Positions 1 through 7,915 of a stretch of 34,359 nucleotides of DNA are shown in pieces; within the stretch, counting starts at the first letter, position 1; every line of letters begins with the position of its first letter. Source of the stretch: an uncultured Sutterella sp. (GTDB lineage Bacteria > Pseudomonadota > Gammaproteobacteria > Burkholderiales > Burkholderiaceae_F); the NCBI GenBank assembly GCA_958347955.1, contig CATVXH010000018.1, forward strand, positions 1 to 34,359. The letters are read 5' to 3'. Position numbers and translations under genes: made by a program. The notes under the pieces were generated by a model. It was not told where the DNA came from. It searched no databases and saw nothing but the letters and a program-made list of their open reading frames with translations.

Positions 1-122
1 ATATCAAAGAAAAAAGCTTTTTTTGAGGGCAATTTGCTCGCAACCCCCTGGTTTTAAAGGGATTAGATGGAGTATATTATTGTTGTTCATCGCTCAGATG
101 CTCATTTTTTAGGAGAACTCCA
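1..122 (+). promoter_or_regulatory. Upstream region and leader of the HU gene
   Basis: No gene is visible here. Positions 10-24 hold an A6-GC-T7 palindrome that may be the tail of a terminator from a gene outside the window. A TATATT at 73-78 could be the -10 box for the HU gene, but no good -35 box lies 16-18 bp upstream, so the promoter is only tentative. A strong Shine-Dalgarno sequence, AGGAGA at 111-116, lies 6 bp before the ATG at 123. Confidence 0.35.
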
Positions 123-416
123 ATGAACAAGCAAGAACTCATCGCGATTGTCGCTGAAGAAAACGAACTTTCCAAGGCTCAAGCCGGTCGTATCGTTGAC
201 TCCGTGTTTGACGCCATCATTAAGTCCGTTGCCAAGGGTGACGGTTTCCAATTGATCGGTTTTGGTACGTTTAAGGCTACGAAGCGCGCCGCTCGTGAAG
301 GTCGCAATCCTTCCACCGGCGAAACGATTAAGATCCCGGCCACGACGTTGCCGAAGTTCACCGCTGGCGCCGCCTTCAAGGCCGCTGTTGCTAAGAAGAA
401 GTGCTGCAAGCGCTAA
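123..416 (+). CDS. hup: HU-family nucleoid DNA-binding protein
   Basis: The 97-residue product is a bacterial HU/IHF-type histone-like protein, which binds and bends DNA as a dimer in the nucleoid. The N-terminus MNKQEL, the central GFGTF turn and the arm sequence GRNPSTGE are all hallmarks of HU. The protein is slightly longer than usual (about 90 residues), ending in a basic tail KKKCCKR with two adjacent cysteines, which is odd because HU proteins normally lack cysteine. The start is fixed by AGGAGA at 111-116. The gene is monocistronic, with its own terminator directly downstream. HU rather than IHF is preferred because the sequence best fits the HU consensus; which HU paralogue it is cannot be told. 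Confidence 0.95.
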   Translation: MNKQELIAIVAEENELSKAQAGRIVDSVFDAIIKSVAKGDGFQLIGFGTFKATKRAAREGRNPSTGETIKIPATTLPKFTAGAAFKAAVAKKKCCKR

Positions 417-430
417 TCGCTCAGTAAGAA

Positions 431-456
431 AAAACCGCCTTCGGGCGGTTTTTTTA
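431..456 (+). terminator. Rho-independent terminator of the HU gene
   Basis: AACCGCC (433-439), loop TTCG, GGCGGTT (444-450), followed by a T-run to 455. It begins 15 bp after the HU stop codon. Confidence 0.93.
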
Positions 457-462
457 TTTGAT

Positions 463-495
463 TTAAAAAGGCTCTCGGCTGGCTATGCCGAGAGC
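463..495 (-). terminator. Rho-independent terminator of proS (minus strand)
   Basis: A perfect 9-bp stem, GCTCTCGGC (471-479) with GCCGAGAGC (487-495) and a 7-nt loop. On the minus strand it is followed by CTTTTT. It lies just past the proS stop codon and is separate from the HU terminator, so the two convergent genes are each insulated. Confidence 0.88.
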
Positions 496-508
496 TTGAG
501 GAGTTTTG

Positions 509-2245
509 TTAGCGGTTCAAAATGAATTGAACGATTTCCTCGATTTTAATCATTTGTTTTTCTTTAATGGTGCGTCGATGGGCATACTCCACTTCACCAT
601 TTTTCAAGCCTCGCTCACCAACTACGATGCGATGCGGCACACCAATCAACTCCCACTCGGCAAACATAACGCCAGGGCGCATTTCCCTGTCATCTAAAAT
701 CACATCAACACCGGCTGCCTTTAAATCCTCATAAATCTTGTCGGCCGTTTCTCGCACCATTTCGCTCTTAGAGTAATTCATCGGACAGATCACTGTGGTA
801 AACGGAGCAATCGAGTCAGGCCAAATAATGCCCTGCTCATCGTGACCTTGTTCGATAGCGGCTCCTAAAAGACGGCTCACCCCAATGCCATAGCAACCCA
901 TTTCCAACAATTGCGGTTTGCCATTCTCATCCAAATACGTGGCGTTAAGCGCTTCGGAATACTTGGTACCTAAATAGAAAACGTGTCCGACTTCAATACC
1001 ACGCTGCAATTTTATGGAGCCCTTACCGTCAGGGGAGGCATCACCCTCAACCACGTTGCGCAAATCGGCTATCTTGGGAAGCGGCAAATCGCGTTCCCAG
1101 TTCACACCGGTGATATGAAAACCTTCCTCATTGGCCCCACAAATAAAGTCACTCATATTCGCCGCGGTCAAATCGGCGTAGACGACAATATCGTTACTGA
1201 TACCGACTGGTCCCAAGTAACCGGGCTTGCAACCAAAAGCTTTGATAATTTCAGCGTCAGTGGCAAAACGGAACCCGTTCTTTAATTCAGGTAATTTCCC
1301 CGCCTTCACTTCATTGAGATCATGATCAGCGCGAAGCATAATCATGACAATTTGCGGATCGATGGTCTCACCCTTTTCATTGACACGATCTGCGGCAAGA
1401 ACTACTGACTTCATCGAAGACGTCAGTTCACGTCCTAGAAGTTGCACCACATCTTCGCACTTCTCCTTGCCCGGAGTCGGAACCTTTTGCATCGACTCTT
1501 TGGGCTGAGCCCTGCTGGCAATTAAGCACGGCGCCGGGGCCAACTCGATATTGGCGGCGAAGTCGCTGTCAGGACAATAAGCGATCAAGTCTTCCCCGGT
1601 ATCCGCGATCACCTGGAATTCATGGGAACGATCGCCACCTATTGAGCCGGTATCCGCCGCTACAGCCCGGAATGTCAAACCTAAACGAGAAAAAATACGT
1701 TGGTAGGCCTCATACATCTTGTCATAGGCTTTTAATGCGCCCTCTTGGTCACGGTCAAAAGAGTAGCCATCCTTCATCGTGAACTCACGACCGCGCATAA
1801 CTCCAAAACGCGGACGACGTTCGTCACGGAATTTCGTTTGGATCTGATAAAGATTCACCGGTAATTGTCTCCAAGAACGAATTTCCTGACGGGCGAAATC
1901 CGTAATCACTTCTTCTGAAGTCGGTTGAATCACAAAGTCACGCTGATGGCGATCTTTGAATCGTAAAAGCTCCGGACCATACTTTTCCCAACGACCGGAT
2001 TCTTGCCACAGTTCGGCAGGTTGAACCATCGGCAACAACAATTCGATGGCGCCCGCGCGGTTCATTTCTTCACGAATGATGTTTTCAATTTTTCGAAGGC
2101 TTCTCAAGCCCATCGGCATATATGTGTAAACACCAGCAGCAAGTTTTTTGATCATGCCGGCACGAATCATCAATTGTTGGCTCACAATATCGGCATCCGA
2201 TGGAGCTTCTTTCAGAGTAGAAATAAAAAAGGAACGAGCGCGCAT
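509..2245 (-). CDS. proS: Prolyl-tRNA synthetase
   Basis: A 578-residue class II aminoacyl-tRNA synthetase that charges tRNA-Pro in the cytoplasm. It matches the bacterial-type ProS, with an N-terminal catalytic core (GPELLRF; motif 2 FRDERRPRFGVMRGREF; motif 3 GIGVSRLLGAAIEQ), an insertion between motifs 2 and 3 that corresponds to the YbaK-like editing domain, and a C-terminal anticodon-binding domain. The length is close to E. coli ProS (572). The reading frame is open to 2296, but ATG 2245 gives MRARSFFIST, which aligns with the known N-terminus, so it is preferred; its Shine-Dalgarno is weak. It diverges from rppH, as in other betaproteobacteria. Confidence 0.96.
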   Translation of the reverse strand: MRARSFFISTLKEAPSDADIVSQQLMIRAGMIKKLAAGVYTYMPMGLRSLRKIENIIREEMNRAGAIELLLPMVQPAELWQESGRWEKYGPELLRFKDRHQRDFVIQPTSEEVITDFARQEIRSWRQLPVNLYQIQTKFRDERRPRFGVMRGREFTMKDGYSFDRDQEGALKAYDKMYEAYQRIFSRLGLTFRAVAADTGSIGGDRSHEFQVIADTGEDLIAYCPDSDFAANIELAPAPCLIASRAQPKESMQKVPTPGKEKCEDVVQLLGRELTSSMKSVVLAADRVNEKGETIDPQIVMIMLRADHDLNEVKAGKLPELKNGFRFATDAEIIKAFGCKPGYLGPVGISNDIVVYADLTAANMSDFICGANEEGFHITGVNWERDLPLPKIADLRNVVEGDASPDGKGSIKLQRGIEVGHVFYLGTKYSEALNATYLDENGKPQLLEMGCYGIGVSRLLGAAIEQGHDEQGIIWPDSIAPFTTVICPMNYSKSEMVRETADKIYEDLKAAGVDVILDDREMRPGVMFAEWELIGVPHRIVVGERGLKNGEVEYAHRRTIKEKQMIKIEEIVQFILNR

Positions 2246-2287
2246 TGTTTTCTCGCTATTTAATGTAAAATTTTTCAGATGTGCACT

Positions 2288-2309
2288 TTTTACCACGCAT
2301 TTGGTAAAA
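2288..2309. promoter_or_regulatory. Perfect 8-bp inverted repeat between proS and rppH
   Basis: TTTTACCA (2288-2295), 6-bp spacer, TGGTAAAA (2302-2309). It sits in the roughly 100-bp divergent intergenic region and could be an operator serving both genes or an RNA hairpin in the rppH leader. No known regulator is recognised. Confidence 0.4.
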
Positions 2310-2344
2310 GTAAAAGAGTAATTTTAGAGATTTTGAGGCCTTTC

Positions 2345-2866
2345 ATGTTGGACAGTGACGGTTACCGTCCGAATGTCGGCATTATTTTAACCAATGCAGA
2401 CAAAAAGGTATTTTGGGCCAAACGGTTAAAAAAACCGGCTTGGCAATTCCCACAGGGAGGCATTGACGAAGGTGAAGACATTGAGACTGCGCTGATGCGC
2501 GAGCTCAATGAAGAAATCGGCTTGACACCCGATGATGTTGAAATCATAGCTCACACCAACGAGTGGCTTTACTATGATGTGCCCGAGCCCTTCAGACGTG
2601 CCGACCGCTCCATTTACCGCGGACAAAAGCAAATTTGGTTTCTGCTGAAACTTGTCGGACCGGAATCGAAGATCAATCTTTTCGCATCCGACCAACCCGA
2701 ATTTGATGCCTGGCGCTGGAACGATTTCTGGGTTCCACTGCGCGATGTCATCGATTTCAAACACGACGTTTACCGCAAAGCCTTGGCAGATCTTGCCCCC
2801 CATCTTTTCGGTAAAGACGACAAACGATCAAAACCCAGTCAAGATTGGCTGCTGTACGGTTTTTGA
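2345..2866 (+). CDS. rppH: RNA pyrophosphohydrolase (Nudix)
   Basis: A 173-residue Nudix hydrolase that removes pyrophosphate from the 5' end of triphosphorylated mRNA and so starts RNase E-dependent decay. The N-terminus DGYRPNVGIIL and the Nudix box GGIDEGEDIETALMRELNEE (about residues 38-57) are characteristic of RppH/NudH, as are FPQGGI and the later GQKQIWFLL and EFDAWRW. The frame is open from 2279, but ATG 2345 gives the conserved N-terminus and has GAGG at 2335-2338. It is divergent from proS and closed by its own terminator. Confidence 0.95.
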   Translation: MLDSDGYRPNVGIILTNADKKVFWAKRLKKPAWQFPQGGIDEGEDIETALMRELNEEIGLTPDDVEIIAHTNEWLYYDVPEPFRRADRSIYRGQKQIWFLLKLVGPESKINLFASDQPEFDAWRWNDFWVPLRDVIDFKHDVYRKALADLAPHLFGKDDKRSKPSQDWLLYGF

Positions 2867-2871
2867 TATTC

Positions 2872-2899
2872 AACCCGCCTTCGGCGGGTTTCTTTTTTT
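2872..2899 (+). terminator. Rho-independent terminator of rppH
   Basis: AACCCGCC (2872-2879), short TTC loop, GGCGGGTT (2883-2890), followed by TCTTTTTTT. It begins 6 bp after the rppH stop codon. Confidence 0.92.
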
Positions 2900-2920
2900 C
2901 AGATCAATCACTCAAAAAAT

Positions 2921-2965
2921 CATATTTTGTCAATCATTGTTTTTTGCAAAATAAGCATATTTTGT
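2921..2965. promoter_or_regulatory. Repeated CATATTTTGT motif and dyad upstream of leuA
   Basis: CATATTTTGT occurs at 2921-2930 and again at 2956-2965, and an inverted partner ACAAAATA lies at 3052-3059. The second copy is also half of the inverted repeat CAAAATA-N4-TATTTTG (2947-2964). The arrangement suggests binding sites for a transcription factor controlling the leu operon. The regulator is not identified. Confidence 0.4.
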
Positions 2966-3063
2966 TTTTATAATTTTTCACAAAACAAATAGGTTTTGCA
3001 CTTACTTATTTATATTTTTCAATTAGTTAAAGATTTTTAAATAAATATAATACAAAATACTTA

Positions 3064-3092
3064 TTGACACATATTTACTAGAGTCGTAAATT
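3064..3092 (+). promoter_or_regulatory. Sigma-70 promoter of leuABCD
   Basis: A perfect -35 TTGACA (3064-3069), a 17-bp spacer and the -10 TAAATT (3087-3092, 4 of 6 matches). Transcription would start near 3099, leaving a leader of about 38 nt before leuA. That is too short for a leucine-codon attenuator of the enterobacterial leuL type. Confidence 0.7.
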
Positions 3093-3136
3093 CTACATAT
3101 TGCAAAAAGTTAAGTTTTTGTATTGAGGAACAAGTT

Positions 3137-4732
3137 ATGTCCTTTCATCACGACCCTAATAAAATCATTATTTTTGACACTACTCTTCGGGATGGCGAAC
3201 AAGCCTTGCCTCAAAGTTTGAGCACTCAGCAAAAACTGCAAATCGCCATGGCTTTGGACCAGCTTGGGGTAGATGTCATTGAAACGGGTTTCCCAATTTC
3301 ATCAGAGGGAGACTTTCAATCCGTTCAAACAATATCCAGAAATCTGAAGCATGCGATTCCCTGCGGATTGGCCAGATGTGTCAGTAAAGATGTCGAAGCT
3401 TGCGGCGAATCCATGAAAGGGGTGGATCATTTCCGTATTCACACTTTTATCGCTACTTCTGACATTCATGTTCAGGACAAACTGAAAAAAAGCAGGGAAG
3501 ACATCATGGCTATGGCAACAGCCTGCATTAAGCAGGCTCGAAATTACACCGATGATGTAGAGTTTTCCTGTGAGGATGCCGGTCGGACTCCGATAGACTA
3601 TCTTTGTCGAATGGTTGAAAACGCGATTTCAGCTGGCGCCACGACAATTAATATTCCCGATACCGTCGGGTACACACTTCCGGAAGAATTCGGGGGCATC
3701 ATATCAAACCTCTATAACCGCGTCCCCAATATTGATAAGGCGATCATTTCTGTCCACTGCCACAATGATCTTGGAATGGCTACGGCAAACTCTCTTACCG
3801 CTATCAGACACGGTGCTCGTCAAATTGAATGTTGTATGAACGGACTGGGGGAACGCGCCGGCAACTGTTCTTTGGAAGAAGTTGTCATGGGAATTAAGCT
3901 TCGTGAGAAATTCCTTGATGGCCTTTATACCGACATCGTCGCGAAGAATATCGCTCGAACTTCGACCTTGGTATCCAAGATCTGCAACGAACCCGTACCG
4001 CCTCACAAAGCAATCGTCGGTTCCAACGCCTTCGCTCACAGCTCCGGCATTCATCAGGACGGGGTACTGAAAAATCGCGAAACCTACGAAATCCTCACTC
4101 CGCAAAGTGTCGGTTTTACAGGTAACACCATGCACATGACTGCCCGTTCTGGTCGTCATATGATCCGGGCATGTTTGAGAAACCTCGGTTATGACGATAA
4201 CAGTTATGACCTCAACGAAATCTATTCTCGCTTCCTTAAACTCGCCGACCGAAAGGGGCAGGTTTTCGACTATGACTTGGAAGCCTTGCTTTTCTTTCAG
4301 CAGCGCGATGAAGCTCAAGAAAACTATTTCAAACTGGATACGATTAACGTCATGAGCGGTGGTGCTCATGGTGCCATTCCAACAGCCAGCGTTCGTCTGA
4401 AAGCAGGCAAACGCACCCGCACTGAATCAAGTATCGGTAACGGTCCAGTCGATGCGGTTTACAACTGCATCACCCGTCTGACCGGCATTCGCTGCAAACT
4501 CACCAGTTACACGATTAAGGCAAATGGTGCGGGTATGGACGCCTTGGGACAAGTCAATGTCAATGTTGACTATGATGGGCGAATCTTCCACGGGATGGGG
4601 CTGTCAACTGACGTTATTGAGGCATCCGCTTTGGCTCTTATAGACGCATGTAACAGCATTGAACAAGCTCGGGTCATTGAAAAAGAGCGTTCCAGAAAGA
4701 CATCTGATCAGACATCAATGAAGGGTATTTAA
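3137..4732 (+). CDS. leuA: 2-isopropylmalate synthase
   Basis: The 531-residue enzyme condenses acetyl-CoA with 2-oxoisovalerate, the committed step of leucine synthesis. The N-terminal TIM-barrel HMGL-like domain shows FDTTLRDGEQ, EFSCEDAGRT, the metal-site HCHND and NGLGERAGN. The central IVGSNAFAHSSGIHQDG is the LeuA linker signature, and the C-terminal third is the regulatory domain for leucine feedback. It resembles enterobacterial LeuA (523 residues) closely along its whole length. ATG 3137 has GAGG at 3125-3128. It is the first gene of leuABCD and lies 2 bp before leuB. Confidence 0.97.
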   Translation: MSFHHDPNKIIIFDTTLRDGEQALPQSLSTQQKLQIAMALDQLGVDVIETGFPISSEGDFQSVQTISRNLKHAIPCGLARCVSKDVEACGESMKGVDHFRIHTFIATSDIHVQDKLKKSREDIMAMATACIKQARNYTDDVEFSCEDAGRTPIDYLCRMVENAISAGATTINIPDTVGYTLPEEFGGIISNLYNRVPNIDKAIISVHCHNDLGMATANSLTAIRHGARQIECCMNGLGERAGNCSLEEVVMGIKLREKFLDGLYTDIVAKNIARTSTLVSKICNEPVPPHKAIVGSNAFAHSSGIHQDGVLKNRETYEILTPQSVGFTGNTMHMTARSGRHMIRACLRNLGYDDNSYDLNEIYSRFLKLADRKGQVFDYDLEALLFFQQRDEAQENYFKLDTINVMSGGAHGAIPTASVRLKAGKRTRTESSIGNGPVDAVYNCITRLTGIRCKLTSYTIKANGAGMDALGQVNVNVDYDGRIFHGMGLSTDVIEASALALIDACNSIEQARVIEKERSRKTSDQTSMKGI

Positions 4733-4734
4733 CT

Positions 4735-5829
4735 ATGTCCAGAAATTATCATATCGCCGTGCTTGCCGGTGACGGAATCGGTCCCGAGGTAATGGCAGAA
4801 GCAAAAAAGGTATTGAATGCCGTTGCTCAAAAGCATGGCTTTACTGTCAAGTGTGATGAACACTTGGTGGGCGGAGCGGCCATTGATCAATGCGGCACTC
4901 CTTTACCGGAGCAAACCATTAAAGCCTGTGACGATGCTCAAGCGATACTGTTTGGCAGTGTTGGAGGTCCAAAATGGGATCACTTGCCCCACAATAAAAG
5001 GCCGGAAGCTGGTGCTTTGTTGCCTCTTCGTAAACGCTACGGCCTATTTTGCAATTTAAGACCCGCCCGCATTTTCCCGGGGCTGAATTCTTTAAGTCCT
5101 TTACGCGCCGATATTTCTGCCCAAGGGTTTGACGCCGTTGTTGTTCGAGAACTCACCGGCGGCATCTACTTCGGCACTCCTAAGGGACGCGAAGGACAAG
5201 GAGAAAATGAACGTGCCTTTGACACCGAAGTGTATTCTCGGCCTGAAATTGAGCGAATCGCCAGAGTAGCCTTTAAAGTTGCCATGGTTCGCAACAAAAA
5301 GGTCACCTCAATTGACAAGTCCAATGTCCTTGCAAGCTCCGTTCTTTGGCGTGAGATTGTCACCGAAGTCGCTAAAGACTTTCCGGAAGTGACTCTCGAA
5401 CATCTCTACATCGACAACGCCACGATGCAACTTATCAAGAATCCCGCGCAATTCGATGTGGTGCTTTGCTCAAACATGTTCGGCGACATTCTATCCGATG
5501 AATGCGCGATGATTACAGGTTCAATGGGACTTCTTGCATCAGCCTCGCTCGCTTCCGGCTCATTCGGTCTCTACGAACCCGCCGGCGGCTCCGCACCCGA
5601 TATCGCTGGCAAGGGCATCGCTAATCCAATCGCACAAATTCTTTCAATGGCACTGATGCTCAGATATTCATTTGGTGAAGAAGAAGCCGCTCAAGACGTG
5701 GAAAACGCTGTAGCCAAAGTCCTTAAAGATCAGATAGTCACTGCAGACCTGGCACGTGCCATGCCCAATGCTACGGTAGTTAATACAGTACAAATGGGCG
5801 ATGCCATTGTGGCACGCATTGGAGAATAA
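4735..5829 (+). CDS. leuB: 3-isopropylmalate dehydrogenase
   Basis: A 364-residue NAD-dependent oxidative decarboxylase that turns 3-isopropylmalate into 2-oxoisocaproate, the third step of leucine synthesis. Signature sequences are AVLAGDGIGPEV at the N-terminus, LFGSVGGPKWD, LRKRYGLFCNLRPA, VVRELTGGIYFG, DKSNVLASS, and the C-terminal nucleotide site YEPAGGSAPDIAGKGIANP. The length equals the usual 360 or so. It follows leuA by 2 bp and precedes leuC by 2 bp, so translation is likely coupled. Confidence 0.97.
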   Translation: MSRNYHIAVLAGDGIGPEVMAEAKKVLNAVAQKHGFTVKCDEHLVGGAAIDQCGTPLPEQTIKACDDAQAILFGSVGGPKWDHLPHNKRPEAGALLPLRKRYGLFCNLRPARIFPGLNSLSPLRADISAQGFDAVVVRELTGGIYFGTPKGREGQGENERAFDTEVYSRPEIERIARVAFKVAMVRNKKVTSIDKSNVLASSVLWREIVTEVAKDFPEVTLEHLYIDNATMQLIKNPAQFDVVLCSNMFGDILSDECAMITGSMGLLASASLASGSFGLYEPAGGSAPDIAGKGIANPIAQILSMALMLRYSFGEEEAAQDVENAVAKVLKDQIVTADLARAMPNATVVNTVQMGDAIVARIGE

Positions 5830-5831
5830 AA

Positions 5832-7235
5832 ATGGGAAAGACACTGTACGAGAAAGTCTACGATGCTCATGTTGTCTATCAGGCAGAAGGTGAGTTGCCG
5901 CTTCTTTATATTGACCGCCATTTGGTCCATGAAGTGACAAGTCCTCAAGCGTTCGCAGGGCTTCGCGAGGCCGGTCGCAAACTGCGGCGCCCCGAACTCA
6001 TGATGGCCACAATGGACCACGATATCTCCACCCAGAAGGCGTCAATTGAAGCTTGTTCCTGTATCGCAAAGACACAGGTGACGACACTAATTAAAAATTG
6101 TGAGGAGTTTGGCGTCAAACTTTTCGGTCTTGGTCATCCCAACCAGGGGATTGTGCATATCATCGGCCCTCAAACAGGCTTCACTCTTCCAGGGACAACC
6201 CTTGTATGCGGTGACTCGCATACGGCCACCCACGGGGCTTTCGGTGCGCTGGCATTCGGTATCGGCACCAGCGAAGTTGAACATGTGATGGCTACGCAAA
6301 CTATTAAGCAGGCCAAACTGAAAACAATGCGTATCAATTGCGTCGGGAAACTTCCTGCCGGTGTCTATGCGAAAGATTTGATTTTGGAAATCGCCCGAGT
6401 ACTAACCACAGCGGGTGGCACGGGTTATGCCATTGAATTTGCCGGTGAGGGCGTCACCGCTCTTTCCATGGAAGCCCGCATGACTTTATCAAATATGGCG
6501 ATTGAAGTGGGTGCCAAAGCCGGCATGATCGCCCCAGATGAAACGACTTTTGAATATCTGAAAGGTCGTCAATATAGTCCCAGCGGCAAAGATTGGGATG
6601 AGGCGGTTGAATACTGGAAGTCTCTCGCCAGTGACTCAGATGCCGTGTTCGATAAAGAAATCACCATCGACTCCGGTCACCTGACACCAATGGTCACTTG
6701 GGGAACTAATCCTGGACAGGTCTGCCACATCAATGACAACGTTCCGGATCCGGCGCTTGTCGACGATGAGCAACAAAGACACTCTATTGAGGCGGCTTTA
6801 GACTACATTCAAGTTGATGCCGGCAAACCCATCGCCGGTGTGCCCATCGATACTGTCTTCATCGGTTCATGCACTAACGGAAGAATTGAAGACTTCCGTG
6901 AAGCGGCAAAGATTCTCAAGGGACAACACGTGGCATCAGGTGTTCGCGCCTTAGCGGTTCCGGGTTCCATGGCCGTCAAAGCTATGGCTGAAAAAGAAGG
7001 TTTGGACAAAATTTTCAGAGACGCTGGTTTTGAATGGCGATTGCCGGGTTGCTCTATGTGCCTAGGCATGAATGATGACATTGCAGCAGTCGGAGCTCGA
7101 GTGGCTTCCACTTCCAATCGCAATTTTGTCGGCCGTCAGGGACGCGGAAGCAGAACCCATCTGATGAGCCCCGCCATGGCTGCCGCCGCAGCAATTAACG
7201 GCAAGATTGTTGATGTTCGAGATTACATGCAATAA
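5832..7235 (+). CDS. leuC: 3-isopropylmalate dehydratase large subunit
   Basis: The 467-residue large subunit of isopropylmalate isomerase, an aconitase-family [4Fe-4S] enzyme that converts 2- to 3-isopropylmalate with LeuD. Visible signatures are VCGDSHTATHGAFG, the cluster ligand regions FIGSCTNGRIEDFR and LPGCSMCLGMNDD, and RNFVGRQGRGSRTHL near the C-terminus. The length matches E. coli LeuC (466). It is placed between leuB and leuD with spacing of 2 and 10 bp. Confidence 0.97.
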   Translation: MGKTLYEKVYDAHVVYQAEGELPLLYIDRHLVHEVTSPQAFAGLREAGRKLRRPELMMATMDHDISTQKASIEACSCIAKTQVTTLIKNCEEFGVKLFGLGHPNQGIVHIIGPQTGFTLPGTTLVCGDSHTATHGAFGALAFGIGTSEVEHVMATQTIKQAKLKTMRINCVGKLPAGVYAKDLILEIARVLTTAGGTGYAIEFAGEGVTALSMEARMTLSNMAIEVGAKAGMIAPDETTFEYLKGRQYSPSGKDWDEAVEYWKSLASDSDAVFDKEITIDSGHLTPMVTWGTNPGQVCHINDNVPDPALVDDEQQRHSIEAALDYIQVDAGKPIAGVPIDTVFIGSCTNGRIEDFREAAKILKGQHVASGVRALAVPGSMAVKAMAEKEGLDKIFRDAGFEWRLPGCSMCLGMNDDIAAVGARVASTSNRNFVGRQGRGSRTHLMSPAMAAAAAINGKIVDVRDYMQ

Positions 7236-7245
7236 GGAGAGCAGC

Positions 7246-7863
7246 ATGCAAAGATTTACAAAATTAACAGCGGTAGCTGCTCCGATGGATGCTTCCAACA
7301 TTGATACCGACCAAATCATTCCGAAGCAGTTTCTTTTGGCAGTTGACCGCAAGGGTTTCGGTAAACACCTTTTTCACACATGGCGATATCTGGATGAGGC
7401 TGAAACAATGCCCAACCCCGATTTTGTGTTGAATAAACCCTGCTACAAAAACGCAAAGTTTATCGTTGCGAGACAGAATTTCGGCAATGGCTCGAGTCGG
7501 GAGCATGCTCCTTGGGCATTACTCGATTTTGGAATTAGAGCGATCATAGCTTCTTCATTTGCGGATATTTTCTCCAACAATTCCCTAGGCAATGGACTCT
7601 TATTGGTCTGTTTAACCGAAGCTGAAATTGAAGAAATTATGCAGACGTTAAAAGCTAATCCCGGTATGGAGATTTCTGTCAGCCTAGAGGACTGCAAGGT
7701 CACGGTTGGTCAACGGCAATACAACTTTACTGTGGATCCGTTCAGAAGACACTGCATTTTGGAAGGACTTGATGCGATTTCACTGACGCTCGAACACGAG
7801 AAACAAATCGCTCAGTATGAAGCCAAACGTCCGAATTGGATCAAAAAAGGAATTTCTGTCTAG
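7246..7863 (+). CDS. leuD: 3-isopropylmalate dehydratase small subunit
   Basis: The 205-residue swivel-domain partner of LeuC in isopropylmalate isomerase. It begins MQRFTKLTAVAAPMDASNID and carries NIDTDQIIPKQF and the active-site region NFGNGSSREHAPWAL, both typical of LeuD. The open frame extends up to 7207, but ATG 7246 has AAGGAGA at 7234-7240 and gives the conserved N-terminus. It is the last gene of the operon and is followed by a terminator. Confidence 0.96.
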   Translation: MQRFTKLTAVAAPMDASNIDTDQIIPKQFLLAVDRKGFGKHLFHTWRYLDEAETMPNPDFVLNKPCYKNAKFIVARQNFGNGSSREHAPWALLDFGIRAIIASSFADIFSNNSLGNGLLLVCLTEAEIEEIMQTLKANPGMEISVSLEDCKVTVGQRQYNFTVDPFRRHCILEGLDAISLTLEHEKQIAQYEAKRPNWIKKGISV

Positions 7864-7868
7864 GTTTG

Positions 7869-7906
7869 AAAAAGGGAGCGTTAAACAAAAACGCTCCCTT
7901 TTTTTG
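7869..7906. terminator. Bidirectional terminator between leuD and obgE
   Basis: An 11-bp stem, AAAGGGAGCGT (7871-7881) with ACGCTCCCTTT (7891-7901) and a 9-nt loop. A T-run follows on the plus strand and an A-run precedes it (T-run on the minus strand), so it can stop both convergent transcripts. Confidence 0.88.
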
Positions 7907-7915
7907 TTTCAAAAA

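Noticed and set aside
2900..3136. Leucine leader peptide and attenuator upstream of leuA
   Set aside because: No short frame rich in leucine codons and no terminator/antiterminator pair lies between the predicted promoter and leuA.
3704..4369. A 221-codon minus-strand open frame inside leuA
   Set aside because: Antisense shadow of leuA with no family resemblance or ribosome-binding site.
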